Shown here piece after piece: positions 18,484-26,540 of a stretch of 64,000 nucleotides of DNA (its first letter is position 1; every line of letters begins with the position of its first letter). The DNA comes from Aquibacillus halophilus (GTDB lineage: Bacteria > Bacillota > Bacilli > Bacillales > Amphibacillaceae): contig NZ_WJNG01000008.1 in assembly GCF_009649745.1 (NCBI RefSeq), forward strand, positions 62,001-126,000, in the 5' to 3' direction. The translations under genes were made by a program, and so were the position numbers. Under the pieces are notes generated by a model that saw nothing but the letters and a program-made list of their open reading frames with translations, made no database searches and was not told the DNA's origin.

Positions 18484-20226
18484 ATGAATAAGTTACATGT
18501 CGAAGGTAAAGACCTTAAATTAAATAATGAACATTTTCAAGTAATATCTGGCGCCATTCATTACTTTAGAATAGTCCCTGAATATTGGGAAGATCGATTA
18601 CTGAAGCTGAAAGCATGTGGGTTTAATTGTGTGGAAACGTATATACCTTGGAATCTTCATGAACCAAAAGAAGGAGAATTCAACTTTGAAGGTATAGCAG
18701 ATGTTGAATCTTTCGTACGTATCGCTGAAAAAGTAGGTCTCTATGTTATTTTAAGACCAAGTCCATATATTTGTGCAGAATGGGAATTTGGTGGATTACC
18801 GGCATGGTTACTAGCTGACAAAAATATGAGGGTTAGATCATACCACAAGCCTTATCTGGAAAAAGTCGATCAATATTATAATGTTTTATTGCAGAAGCTA
18901 AAGCCATTGCAAATTACTCATAATGGACCAGTTATAGCGATGCAAGTAGAGAATGAATATGGAAGTTTTGGAAATGACAAAACCTATTTAAATTATATAA
19001 AAGAAAATATGATTAATAGAGGAATAGATGTATTACTCTTCACTTCAGATGGTCCAACAGATTTAATGTTAAAAGGTGGGACAATACCTGGTGTATTAGC
19101 TACACTTAATTTTGGGTCCAAACCAAAGGAGTCCTTTGAAAAATTAGCAGAGCATGAAGCAGACTTACCAAATATTTGTATGGAATATTGGAATGGATGG
19201 TTTGACCATTGGGGAGAAGAACACCATCAAAGAGATCCCAAAGAGGCAGCAGATACTTTCGGTGAAATGTTAGAAAATGGAGATAATGTAAATTTTTACA
19301 TGTTTCATGGAGGAACTAATTTTGGATTCTTTAATGGCGCTAATCATAGCGATAAATACGAACCGACTGTAACAAGTTATGATTATGATTGCCCTTTAAG
19401 CGAATCAGGAGATCTAACACCAAAATTCTATGCTGTCAGAGAAGCGATTGCTAAGTATAAGGATATTGGGGACTTAATACTACCGAAACCTATCCCTAAA
19501 AAGAATTATGGTGTGATCAAACTGACTCAAGTTGCGCCACTATTCAAAAATTTAGAGAACTTATCGGAAGTCGTACACCGTACCCACCCAGAGACGATGG
19601 AACAATTAGGTCAAAGTTACGGATTTATTCTTTACAAAACGAAGATTCACGGGCCTCAAGAAGAGCAACCTTTAATCATTCAAGATGTTCGTGACCGGGC
19701 TTTGGTTTTTGTAAATGGAAATTATATGGGTGTCATTGATCGATGGAATGAAAACTCGATATCATTTGCGGTTCCAAAAGAAGGGGTTACCGTCGAAATA
19801 CTTGTCGAAAATATGGGACGCATTAATTATGGTCCACAACTGATAGACCCTAAAGGAATTACAGAAGGGGTAAGATTTGAACGCCAATTTCTTTATGATT
19901 GGGAAATATCTCTCTTACCATTAGATGATCTTAGTAAATTAGATTTTCAAAGACATTTGAATATAAAAGGACCAGGATTCTTCAAGGGTACGTTAGAAGT
20001 TCAAGATAAAGGTGATACATTTATTGAGTTACCTAATTGGGTAAAAGGTGTAGTATTTATCAATGGATTTAACATTGGACGTTATTGGGAAATAGGTCCT
20101 CAAAGAACTTTATATGTTCCTGCCCCTTTGCTAAAAGAAGGCACAAACGAGATTATAATTTTTGACCTTCATAGTGCACCGGAAGAAAAAATAGTAAATT
20201 TCACAGATACACCTATCTTAGGTTAG
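18484..20226 (+). CDS. GH35 beta-galactosidase, cytoplasmic (BgaC-like)
   Basis: A 580-residue GH35 enzyme removing terminal beta-galactose. The N-terminal barrel carries the proton donor in VENEYGS (E158) and the nucleophile in CMEYWNGWFDHWGE (E234). The C-terminal part has beta-sandwich domains ending in GFNIGRYWEIGPQRTLYVP. Length and lack of signal peptide match the Streptococcus pneumoniae BgaC type, which prefers Gal-beta-1,3-linkages as in mucin core and type 1 chains and is also linked to agaS genes there. AAAGGGTG lies before ATG 18484. A strong terminator follows. Confidence 0.9.
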   Translation: MNKLHVEGKDLKLNNEHFQVISGAIHYFRIVPEYWEDRLLKLKACGFNCVETYIPWNLHEPKEGEFNFEGIADVESFVRIAEKVGLYVILRPSPYICAEWEFGGLPAWLLADKNMRVRSYHKPYLEKVDQYYNVLLQKLKPLQITHNGPVIAMQVENEYGSFGNDKTYLNYIKENMINRGIDVLLFTSDGPTDLMLKGGTIPGVLATLNFGSKPKESFEKLAEHEADLPNICMEYWNGWFDHWGEEHHQRDPKEAADTFGEMLENGDNVNFYMFHGGTNFGFFNGANHSDKYEPTVTSYDYDCPLSESGDLTPKFYAVREAIAKYKDIGDLILPKPIPKKNYGVIKLTQVAPLFKNLENLSEVVHRTHPETMEQLGQSYGFILYKTKIHGPQEEQPLIIQDVRDRALVFVNGNYMGVIDRWNENSISFAVPKEGVTVEILVENMGRINYGPQLIDPKGITEGVRFERQFLYDWEISLLPLDDLSKLDFQRHLNIKGPGFFKGTLEVQDKGDTFIELPNWVKGVVFINGFNIGRYWEIGPQRTLYVPAPLLKEGTNEIIIFDLHSAPEEKIVNFTDTPILG

Positions 20227-20227
20227 A

Positions 20228-20285
20228 AGTAGCCGAACATATTCAAATGTAATTTGAATTCTTGTTCGGCTACTACTTTTATTTT
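20228..20285 (+). terminator. Rho-independent terminator after GH35
   Basis: AGTAGCCGAACA and TGTTCGGCTACT arms, with an inner ATTCAAAT/ATTTGAAT helix, followed by ACTTTTATTTT. Confidence 0.8.
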
Positions 20286-20415
20286 GATATCACTAAGTGA
20301 GGAGCTACTCCTAATAAGCAAAGTTAATATCAACAAAATTTAAATGACAACCTTCCTTTAGTGGATTAAGCATCTTCTTTCATAATAATGGTTAAATAGT
20401 ATGTTAAACCAATAG

Positions 20416-20443
20416 AAACATCTTGATAAGATGTTTGTTTTCT
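20416..20443 (+). terminator. Second terminator-like hairpin before agaS
   Basis: AAACATCTT and AAGATGTTT arms with a 3-nt loop, followed by GTTTTCT. Confidence 0.5.
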
Positions 20444-20514
20444 GAAAACGATTAATTAGGTTCTGGTTCGCATTTTAGGTTTCCTAGAAAAACAATTAAG
20501 AATCTAACACATCA

Positions 20515-20545
20515 GGTTGACCCATCAACCCTATGGGGGTACAAT
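20515..20545 (+). promoter_or_regulatory. agaS promoter with overlapping palindromic operator
   Basis: -35 TTGACC (20517-20522), 17-bp spacer and -10 TACAAT (20540-20545). The -35 is embedded in the palindrome GGTTGACCCATCAACC (20515-20530). The same 13-bp core occurs reversed before sulfatase 2 at 11830-11842. Confidence 0.65.
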
Positions 20546-20604
20546 GAATATGATCCAATAGATAAGCGTCTAACTTAGGTTAGAAATACCGGAGGGGATA
20601 AATC

Positions 20605-21777
20605 ATGTTTAATCTGTCATTAAATAATTGGGAAAAAATATCAGGAAACAATACAGCCAAAGAGATTACTCAACAACCTGGCGTATGGAAAAAGCAATTT
20701 CAACATTTTTCTAAATATTTTTCAGAAATAAATACTTTTATTCAACAAATACTCGAACAGCACAGCCGAGTAAGAGTTATTATGACTGGTGCAGGCACAT
20801 CCGCCTTTATTGGTGATATTCTTCTGCCAATTCTTAGAAAGGAACATAAAGGGAAATTATATTTTGAATCTATTGCAACGACAGATATTGTTTCCAACCC
20901 AGACAATTACTTTATTAAGGATGAACCAACCATATTAGTTTCCTTTGCACGTTCAGGAAATAGTCCTGAAAGCATAGCAACAGTTAACTTAGGTAAACAA
21001 ACGATTGAGAATTTCTATCAAATTAATATTACGTGCAATGAATTGGGTTCGCTATCTGAAGATACGAGAGATGATCCTGATAGCCTGACAATACTACTAC
21101 CTGCAGAAACACATGATAAAGGGTTTGCTATGACTAGTAGCTTTACCACCATGATGCTTACAGCTTATCTTATGTTTACTTCTAATGGAAAGAATAGCGA
21201 GAACCAAATCAAACATTTAATTACATGTGGTAATTCGATGATTAATAATATTGGTGATATAGTCGATGACATTTTGAATGTCGACCTTGAAAGATTAGTA
21301 TATTTAGGTTCAGGGGCTTTTGGTCAATTGGCTCATGAAGCGGCATTAAAGATGCTAGAACTGAGTGCGGGGAAAATAGTTGCTATGCATGAATCTTCAT
21401 TAGGCTTTCGACATGGTCCTAAGTCAGTATTGAACAATAACACCATTATAATTATGTTTTTTTCTTCTGACTCTTATACGAGAAAATATGATTTTGATAT
21501 GTTAGAAGAATTAATTTCTGAAGACGTAAAAGTGGTGGTGATTCAGGAAAATGAAGATAAAGAAGTCGAAAAACTGGCAACATGGTCGGTTGCGTTGCAT
21601 GAAGAGAACAAGTTTGACAGTGAACTTTATTTATCCTTATTATTTATTGTCTTTGCTCAAACTTTAGCATTGAAGAAATCGGTTCAGTTGGGTATTACTC
21701 CGGATAACCCTAGCCCAGATGGAATTGTGAATAGAGTAGTACAAGGTGTAAAGATATATCCCAAAGAGTTAGTCTAA
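20605..21777 (+). CDS. agaS: AgaS-type SIS-domain galactosamine-6-phosphate deaminase/isomerase
   Basis: A 390-residue double SIS-domain sugar-phosphate isomerase. The first SIS domain shows VIMTGAGTSAFIGD and SFARSGNSPESIA; the second shows VYLGSGAFGQLAHEAALKML, and MHESSLGFRHGPKSV follows. AgaS proteins convert galactosamine-6-phosphate to tagatose-6-phosphate plus ammonia. It is followed by a NagA-type deacetylase and a tagatose-bisphosphate aldolase, which supports AgaS over a glucosamine synthetase-like role. GGAGGGG precedes ATG 20605. Expression is probably driven by the palindrome-bearing promoter at 20515. Confidence 0.88.
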   Translation: MFNLSLNNWEKISGNNTAKEITQQPGVWKKQFQHFSKYFSEINTFIQQILEQHSRVRVIMTGAGTSAFIGDILLPILRKEHKGKLYFESIATTDIVSNPDNYFIKDEPTILVSFARSGNSPESIATVNLGKQTIENFYQINITCNELGSLSEDTRDDPDSLTILLPAETHDKGFAMTSSFTTMMLTAYLMFTSNGKNSENQIKHLITCGNSMINNIGDIVDDILNVDLERLVYLGSGAFGQLAHEAALKMLELSAGKIVAMHESSLGFRHGPKSVLNNNTIIIMFFSSDSYTRKYDFDMLEELISEDVKVVVIQENEDKEVEKLATWSVALHEENKFDSELYLSLLFIVFAQTLALKKSVQLGITPDNPSPDGIVNRVVQGVKIYPKELV

Positions 21778-21804
21778 ATTACTACGGCCAAAGGGTAAAT
21801 ATAC

Positions 21805-22956
21805 ATGAGTCAATACTTCATAAAAGCAAAAGAATTTTGGTTAGAAGAAGGAGTTAAACAAAGTGGTTATTTAGAGGTGGTAGATGGGTTGTTTGGTGGA
21901 TATTATTCATCTACTAATGAAACGGATCTTGTTTGGGATATGTCAGACTATATTATTGCTCCAGGTTTATTTGATACCCATATTCATGGAATAAAAGGAT
22001 ATGACGTGATGGATGGAACAATAAAATCGATCCATGTAATTTCGAACGTACTAGCAGAATTAGGAGTAACAAGATTTTTACCAACTACATTAACATCTTC
22101 TGTTAGAAATATTGATCAAGCACTACGATCCGTTTATGGAGCTATCCAGGAAGGAGTAAAAGGTGCCAAAATTGAAGGCATCTTTTTAGAAGGTCCATAT
22201 TTCACAGAAGTACACAAAGGAGCGCAAAATCCAAAGTATTTTCTTGATCCAAAAGCAGAAGATTTTTATCGTTGGCAAGTGCTAGCAGGTGGAAATATTA
22301 AAAAAATAGCCTTAGCCCCAGAAAAAAAGGGCTCGAGCGAATTCATAGAAACTATAAAAAAAGATAATTTAACCATTTCGATTGCTCACACGGATGCTTC
22401 GTTTGAAATTTGTAAGCAGGCAATTGATAAAGGTGTATCCGTTTTTGTTCATCTATTCAATGGTATGAGAGGATTGCATCATCGTGATCCAGGTGTAGTA
22501 GGTGCAGCCTTGCGCTTCCATGATACGTATAGTGAATTAATATGTGATGGTTATCATGTAAACCCGGATTTAGTACATATTGTAAATTCGATAAAAGGAA
22601 GTCATCTAGTATTAGTTACGGATTGTATGAGGGCAGGTCTATTATCAGATGGAATCTATCAACTAGGTGAGTACAATGTAACCATTACTAATGGTAAAGC
22701 GGAGACAGAGTTTGGTTCGTTAGCGGGGAGTACATTATTACTAAAAGATAGTGTGAAAAATTTATCTGAATGGGCTGATATCTCACTTTATGAAGCTTGG
22801 CATCGCGCGTCTCTCAGTCCCGCTAAAAGCATGAATATGGATGATCGGATAGGAAGTATTAAAAGAGGAAAACTTGCTGATTTCGTTGCGATAGATAAAG
22901 ATTTAGCTATTAAAAGAACGTTCATTAACGGAGAACCGATTTATCAGAAGGAGTAG
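21805..22956 (+). CDS. nagA: N-acetylgalactosamine/N-acetylglucosamine-6-phosphate deacetylase
   Basis: A 383-residue amidohydrolase. The metal site H59-x-H61 is in DTHIHG, further His residues lie in IAHTDAS and FVHLFNGM, and the catalytic Asp is D273 in VTDCMRAG. NagA family members remove acetate from GlcNAc-6-P; the AgaA branch does so for GalNAc-6-P. Its place between agaS and a tagatose-bisphosphate aldolase favours the GalNAc-6-P branch. A 27-bp gap separates it from agaS, and the aldolase begins 6 bp after its stop, so all three are one operon. Confidence 0.9.
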   Translation: MSQYFIKAKEFWLEEGVKQSGYLEVVDGLFGGYYSSTNETDLVWDMSDYIIAPGLFDTHIHGIKGYDVMDGTIKSIHVISNVLAELGVTRFLPTTLTSSVRNIDQALRSVYGAIQEGVKGAKIEGIFLEGPYFTEVHKGAQNPKYFLDPKAEDFYRWQVLAGGNIKKIALAPEKKGSSEFIETIKKDNLTISIAHTDASFEICKQAIDKGVSVFVHLFNGMRGLHHRDPGVVGAALRFHDTYSELICDGYHVNPDLVHIVNSIKGSHLVLVTDCMRAGLLSDGIYQLGEYNVTITNGKAETEFGSLAGSTLLLKDSVKNLSEWADISLYEAWHRASLSPAKSMNMDDRIGSIKRGKLADFVAIDKDLAIKRTFINGEPIYQKE

Positions 22957-22962
22957 ATAATA

Positions 22963-23820
22963 ATGGGATATGTGCATAATACAAAGGAAATGTTAGAAAA
23001 AGCAAGACAAGAAGGCTATGCTGTACCTGCTTTTAATATTCATAACCTAGAAACTTTGAAGGTGGTAGTGGAGGCTGCTGAAGAGTTAAAGTCACCACTT
23101 ATTCTTGCAGCAACACCTGGCACAATGAAATACTCTGGAAGAGATTATATACAAGCAATTGCAGAAGTGGCAGCAAAAAATGTATCAATTCCTGTTGCGT
23201 TACATTTAGATCACCATGAAGATATTGATTCTATTAAACAATCACTCGTATTAGGAGTAAAGTCAGTTATGATTGACGGATCCCATTTTACTTTTGATAA
23301 TAATATTAAAATTACAAGTGAAGTTGTTAAACTAGCACATCAATATGGTGCTACGGTAGAAGGAGAACTTGGGACATTAGTGGGTCAAGAAGATGATTTG
23401 ATTGTGGAAGCGGAGGATGCCGCATATACAAATCCAGATTTGGCAAAAGAATATGTCCAAAAAACGAATATCGATTCATTTGCAATGGCTATTGGGACTG
23501 GACATGGATTATATAAAACAAAGCCGAATTTAGACTTTGACCGGTTAGAGAAGATTAAAAATTTAGTTTCTATTCCATTAGTGTTACATGGGGCATCTGG
23601 AATTTCTGCAGAAGATGTAAGAAGATGTATTTCATTAGGGTGTGCCAAAGTTAATATTGCAACAGAACTGAAGATTCCTTTTGCGGAGAATTTGAGGGAA
23701 TATTTGCAGAATCATCCTAATGAATCAGACCCTAGAAAGTATATGAAGGGTGCTAAAGAAAAAATGAAGGAAGTTGTAAAGGAAAAAATTTTAATTTGTA
23801 TGAGTGATGGAAAAGCATAG
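22963..23820 (+). CDS. gatY: Class II tagatose-1,6-bisphosphate aldolase (GatY/KbaY/AgaY type)
   Basis: A 285-residue Zn-dependent aldolase splitting tagatose-1,6-bisphosphate into DHAP and glyceraldehyde-3-phosphate. Catalytic Asp83 and Zn ligand His84 are in LHLDHHED. Further ligands are in GTGHG and LHGASG, and EGELGTLVGQEDD is the usual flexible loop. The family also includes fructose-bisphosphate aldolases; the neighbourhood (agaS, nagA) favours tagatose. The kinase that should make its substrate is only a remnant just downstream. AAGGAG is 9 bases before ATG 22963. Confidence 0.88.
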   Translation: MGYVHNTKEMLEKARQEGYAVPAFNIHNLETLKVVVEAAEELKSPLILAATPGTMKYSGRDYIQAIAEVAAKNVSIPVALHLDHHEDIDSIKQSLVLGVKSVMIDGSHFTFDNNIKITSEVVKLAHQYGATVEGELGTLVGQEDDLIVEAEDAAYTNPDLAKEYVQKTNIDSFAMAIGTGHGLYKTKPNLDFDRLEKIKNLVSIPLVLHGASGISAEDVRRCISLGCAKVNIATELKIPFAENLREYLQNHPNESDPRKYMKGAKEKMKEVVKEKILICMSDGKA

Positions 23821-23831
23821 GAGTGATTCGG

Positions 23832-24066
23832 ATGATATTAACTATTACATTAAATCCATTAGTAGATATAGGATAAGGTCGATCATGTTCTACTGAATAA
23901 TGTGCATCTGTAGAGAGGCAAGTAAATTAGTGAGTTCATCACCTACGAATTAACTTCAATAGACCTAGCCAGGACTACCCCAAATGCTATGGAGCAGTCA
24001 ACTAGGCATATTAATCTTCGTGCTTTTGATTTAGTGTTGCTAAATGTTCGAACTCTTAAGCTATAA
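23832..24066 (+). pseudogene. Decayed tagatose-6-phosphate kinase (PfkB family) remnant
   Basis: Twelve bases after the aldolase stop, and behind a ribosome site, a frame starts MILTITLNPLVDI, the hallmark N-terminus of LacC/FruK-type PfkB kinases. It hits a stop at once and continues in another frame as VDHVLLNNVHL before losing recognisable sequence. The usual 300-residue kinase is absent, so the cluster lacks its own tagatose-6-phosphate kinase. The gap 23821-24166 holds nothing else I recognise. Confidence 0.7.
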
Positions 24067-24166
24067 ATCTTTTATAAATTTTTGTTATCGTGTTTCGGAT
24101 AGATGTGATGATAGTTTTAACGGACTAACATACAAAATTGTTTCCTAGGAATTGGGGGAATCCAAA

Positions 24167-25054
24167 ATGAAATATGCATTAGGTATTGATGTAGGAGGAA
24201 CAAAGATTGCAAGTGCAATTATAAATGCCGATGGAAGAATTGTAGATAAGATTCAGGTTGCAAGTAAACCTGAAAATGAAAATAGCATGTTTCAACAAGT
24301 AACTTTATCTATAGACCGACTAATGGAAAAATCTAATTTAACAATCAACCAATTAGAAGGTATTGGAGTTGGTTTGCCAGGAAAAGTTGATGTTGAGAAT
24401 GGACTTGCTGTGTTTCAGAATAATTTACCTTGGAGAAACTTTCCAATTGTGGAGAAGTTAAGTGAATATACAAAGGTTTCTAATATAAAATTAGACAATG
24501 ATGTGTATATGGCTTGTTTTGCAGAATGGCAAGCACATGATCCAAAGGAAAAAGAAGTATTTGTTTATATAACTGTTAGTACAGGAATAGCCTGTTCAAT
24601 TATACATAATGGAGAATTTATCAGAGGGTCAGGATTTGCTGGCGAATTGGGTCTGTTTCCGGTGCAAACATCTATAAAAGGGACAGAAATGGAACGATTA
24701 GAATTCTTATCATCGGGTAGCGCAATTCAAAAAAGAATAAACAATAAATTAGAGACGAGGCAAATATTTGATAAGTACCATCATGGGGACAATGACACGA
24801 TTAAAATGGTTGATACAGCTATTCATTCTTTAGCACATGGGTTATATAGTATTTGTTGTCTACTTGATCCCCACAAAGTTGTATTTGGAGGAAGTGTAAT
24901 GAATTATCAGCCTTTTGTAGTTGAGAAACTAAAGGAATATTTACAAGATTATCTCACTTTAGAGCAAGAAGACTTTGTGAATCGGATCTATTTAAGTAAG
25001 CACAGAGGGGATGCTGGTGTATTGGGAGCAGGAATGAAGGTTCTCGACTTATGA
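24167..25054 (+). CDS. ROK-family sugar kinase
   Basis: A 295-residue ROK kinase likely phosphorylating an imported amino sugar (GalNAc or GlcNAc) or galactose. ATP-binding LGIDVGGTKIASA is at the N-terminus and the catalytic Asp is in LDNDVYMA. ATG 24167 is preceded by TTGGGGG. The cysteine cluster CxCGxxGC that binds zinc in most ROK proteins is replaced by GTEMERLEF, and the usual ELGH histidine is Leu (ELGL), so the zinc site appears lost. Because the ABC importers deliver unphosphorylated sugar, a kinase is required before NagA and AgaS can act. Confidence 0.85.
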   Translation: MKYALGIDVGGTKIASAIINADGRIVDKIQVASKPENENSMFQQVTLSIDRLMEKSNLTINQLEGIGVGLPGKVDVENGLAVFQNNLPWRNFPIVEKLSEYTKVSNIKLDNDVYMACFAEWQAHDPKEKEVFVYITVSTGIACSIIHNGEFIRGSGFAGELGLFPVQTSIKGTEMERLEFLSSGSAIQKRINNKLETRQIFDKYHHGDNDTIKMVDTAIHSLAHGLYSICCLLDPHKVVFGGSVMNYQPFVVEKLKEYLQDYLTLEQEDFVNRIYLSKHRGDAGVLGAGMKVLDL

Positions 25055-25104
25055 GTATTTACATCAGTAACAGATGAAACTTTATATATTCTTTCTAACT
25101 ACGT

Positions 25105-25125
25105 AATAGGTATAGACAACTCAAT
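25105..25125. promoter_or_regulatory. Possible NagR-like (GntR) site before the CHR pair
   Basis: AATAGGTATAGACAACTC resembles the dre-type sites bound by NagR/YvoA-family GntR regulators, as I recall that motif. It lies about 200 bp upstream of the CHR transporter genes, in the otherwise empty gap 25055-25321. Confidence 0.35.
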
Positions 25126-25321
25126 CATGGTGTCATTTTTAAAAGATTGATGTTAAAAAAGGATAGTAGCTCCTTCGATATAACCACATTAGGGCATGTG
25201 GAATATAGGAAAGGCGGCCATGTGTTATTGTTTCTTACACACTTTTAACCATTTTGGTCAAAAGTGTGATAAAGTAATAATAAAAGAACTTATCTATTGT
25301 TTAAAGTTGGAGTGAGAAAAT

Positions 25322-25942
25322 ATGAAAACCGACTGGAAATTTATTTTACAAATTTTCTTATCATTTTTGAAAATTGGTCCTGCTACATTTGGTGGTGGCT
25401 ATGCCATGATTCCAATGATTGAAAGGGAAGTTGTAGATAAAAAGAAATGGATTCGGAATAAAGATGTTACGGAGATATTCGCAATTGCAGAATCTGTACC
25501 AGGCGCAATAGCTATAAACTCTGCAACATTTATTGGCTATCGCTTGGCAGGAGTAAGAGGGGCTGTTGCAGCAATGGTCGGTGTTTTATTACCAACATTT
25601 ATTATTGTTGTCATACTAAGCATGCTATTTCTTATTGTAAAAGATAATCCACATATTGAATCTGCTTTTATTGCGATTCGAGCTACTATCGTTGCTTTGA
25701 TTGTTTATGCAGCCTATAAAATAGGGATGACAGCAGTTTATGATAAGACGACTTTAGGCATCGCAACTGTAACAACGGCTATTTTATTTTTTCTTCATGT
25801 TCATCCAGTCGTAGTGATTATATCAGGGATTTTTACTGGTATGGTTGCGGTTCAAATTAAAAGTTGGTTTGGAATGTCTATAAAGTTAGAGAAAGATGAG
25901 CTGAATGTAGTTAAAAAAGAGAAACAAGTAAAAGAGGCTTAG
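25322..25942 (+). CDS. chrA: CHR-family (chromate ion) transporter, half-size protein 1
   Basis: A 206-residue membrane protein of the short-chain CHR family, which works as a pair of half-size proteins. The hallmark FLKIGPATFGGGYAMIPMIE opens it, then AESVPGAIAINSATFIG with Pro and Asn conserved. About five to six membrane spans are predicted. CHR proteins export chromate, a sulfate analogue. In a sulfatase cluster with cytoplasmic enzymes, export of released sulfate is an attractive alternative role, which is inference. GGAGTGAG precedes ATG 25322. The partner starts 13 bp downstream. Confidence 0.85.
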   Translation: MKTDWKFILQIFLSFLKIGPATFGGGYAMIPMIEREVVDKKKWIRNKDVTEIFAIAESVPGAIAINSATFIGYRLAGVRGAVAAMVGVLLPTFIIVVILSMLFLIVKDNPHIESAFIAIRATIVALIVYAAYKIGMTAVYDKTTLGIATVTTAILFFLHVHPVVVIISGIFTGMVAVQIKSWFGMSIKLEKDELNVVKKEKQVKEA

Positions 25943-25955
25943 GAGTGATGTTCAC

Positions 25956-26495
25956 GTGGATGTATTAGTAGAACTATTTTTAACCTTTTTAATGATTGGA
26001 TTTGTTTCTTTCGGTGGTGGTTACGCCATGATCCCTGTAATTGAGATTGAAGTTTCTAACCATGGTTGGATGACTACTCAGGAATTTACTGATGTAATTG
26101 CTATTGCAGGTATGTCACCGGGACCAATTGCTACGAATAGTGCGATTTTTGTTGGTTATAAAACTGCTGAATTACCAGGCGCCATTGTATCTGCTTTGGC
26201 AATGGTTATACCTTCGTTACTAATAATCCTAATTATTGCAACCTTTTTTTTTCGCTTTAATGAAAATAAATTTGTGAAGTCAGCATTTTATGGGCTTCGA
26301 CCGATTATTACAGGCTTAATCGTTTATGCTGCTATAAAATTTGCCATAACAAATAATGTGATTGGAGAATTATCATGGCATACTGCAAGTTTAATGATTA
26401 TTTTTGGATTATCATTATTTTCATTAATCAAATTACGGCTGCATCCACTCTTTGTAATTGCCTTGTCAGGATTTGTTGGGATGGTATTATATTAA
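25956..26495 (+). CDS. chrA: CHR-family (chromate ion) transporter, half-size protein 2
   Basis: A 179-residue partner of the preceding gene, with GFVSFGGGYAMIPVIEIEV and AGMSPGPIATNSAIFVG corresponding to the same CHR motifs in the opposite half. The start is GTG 25956 with AGGAGTGATG upstream. The two halves probably insert in opposite orientations and form a heterodimer, as known for other short-chain CHR pairs. It is followed by the ROK regulator and the FGE gene in the same direction with short gaps. Confidence 0.85.
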   Translation: MDVLVELFLTFLMIGFVSFGGGYAMIPVIEIEVSNHGWMTTQEFTDVIAIAGMSPGPIATNSAIFVGYKTAELPGAIVSALAMVIPSLLIILIIATFFFRFNENKFVKSAFYGLRPIITGLIVYAAIKFAITNNVIGELSWHTASLMIIFGLSLFSLIKLRLHPLFVIALSGFVGMVLY

Positions 26496-26540
26496 TATAA
26501 TGGTTTTAAATAGCATTCCTTACAAAGGAGGTTGTACTTG

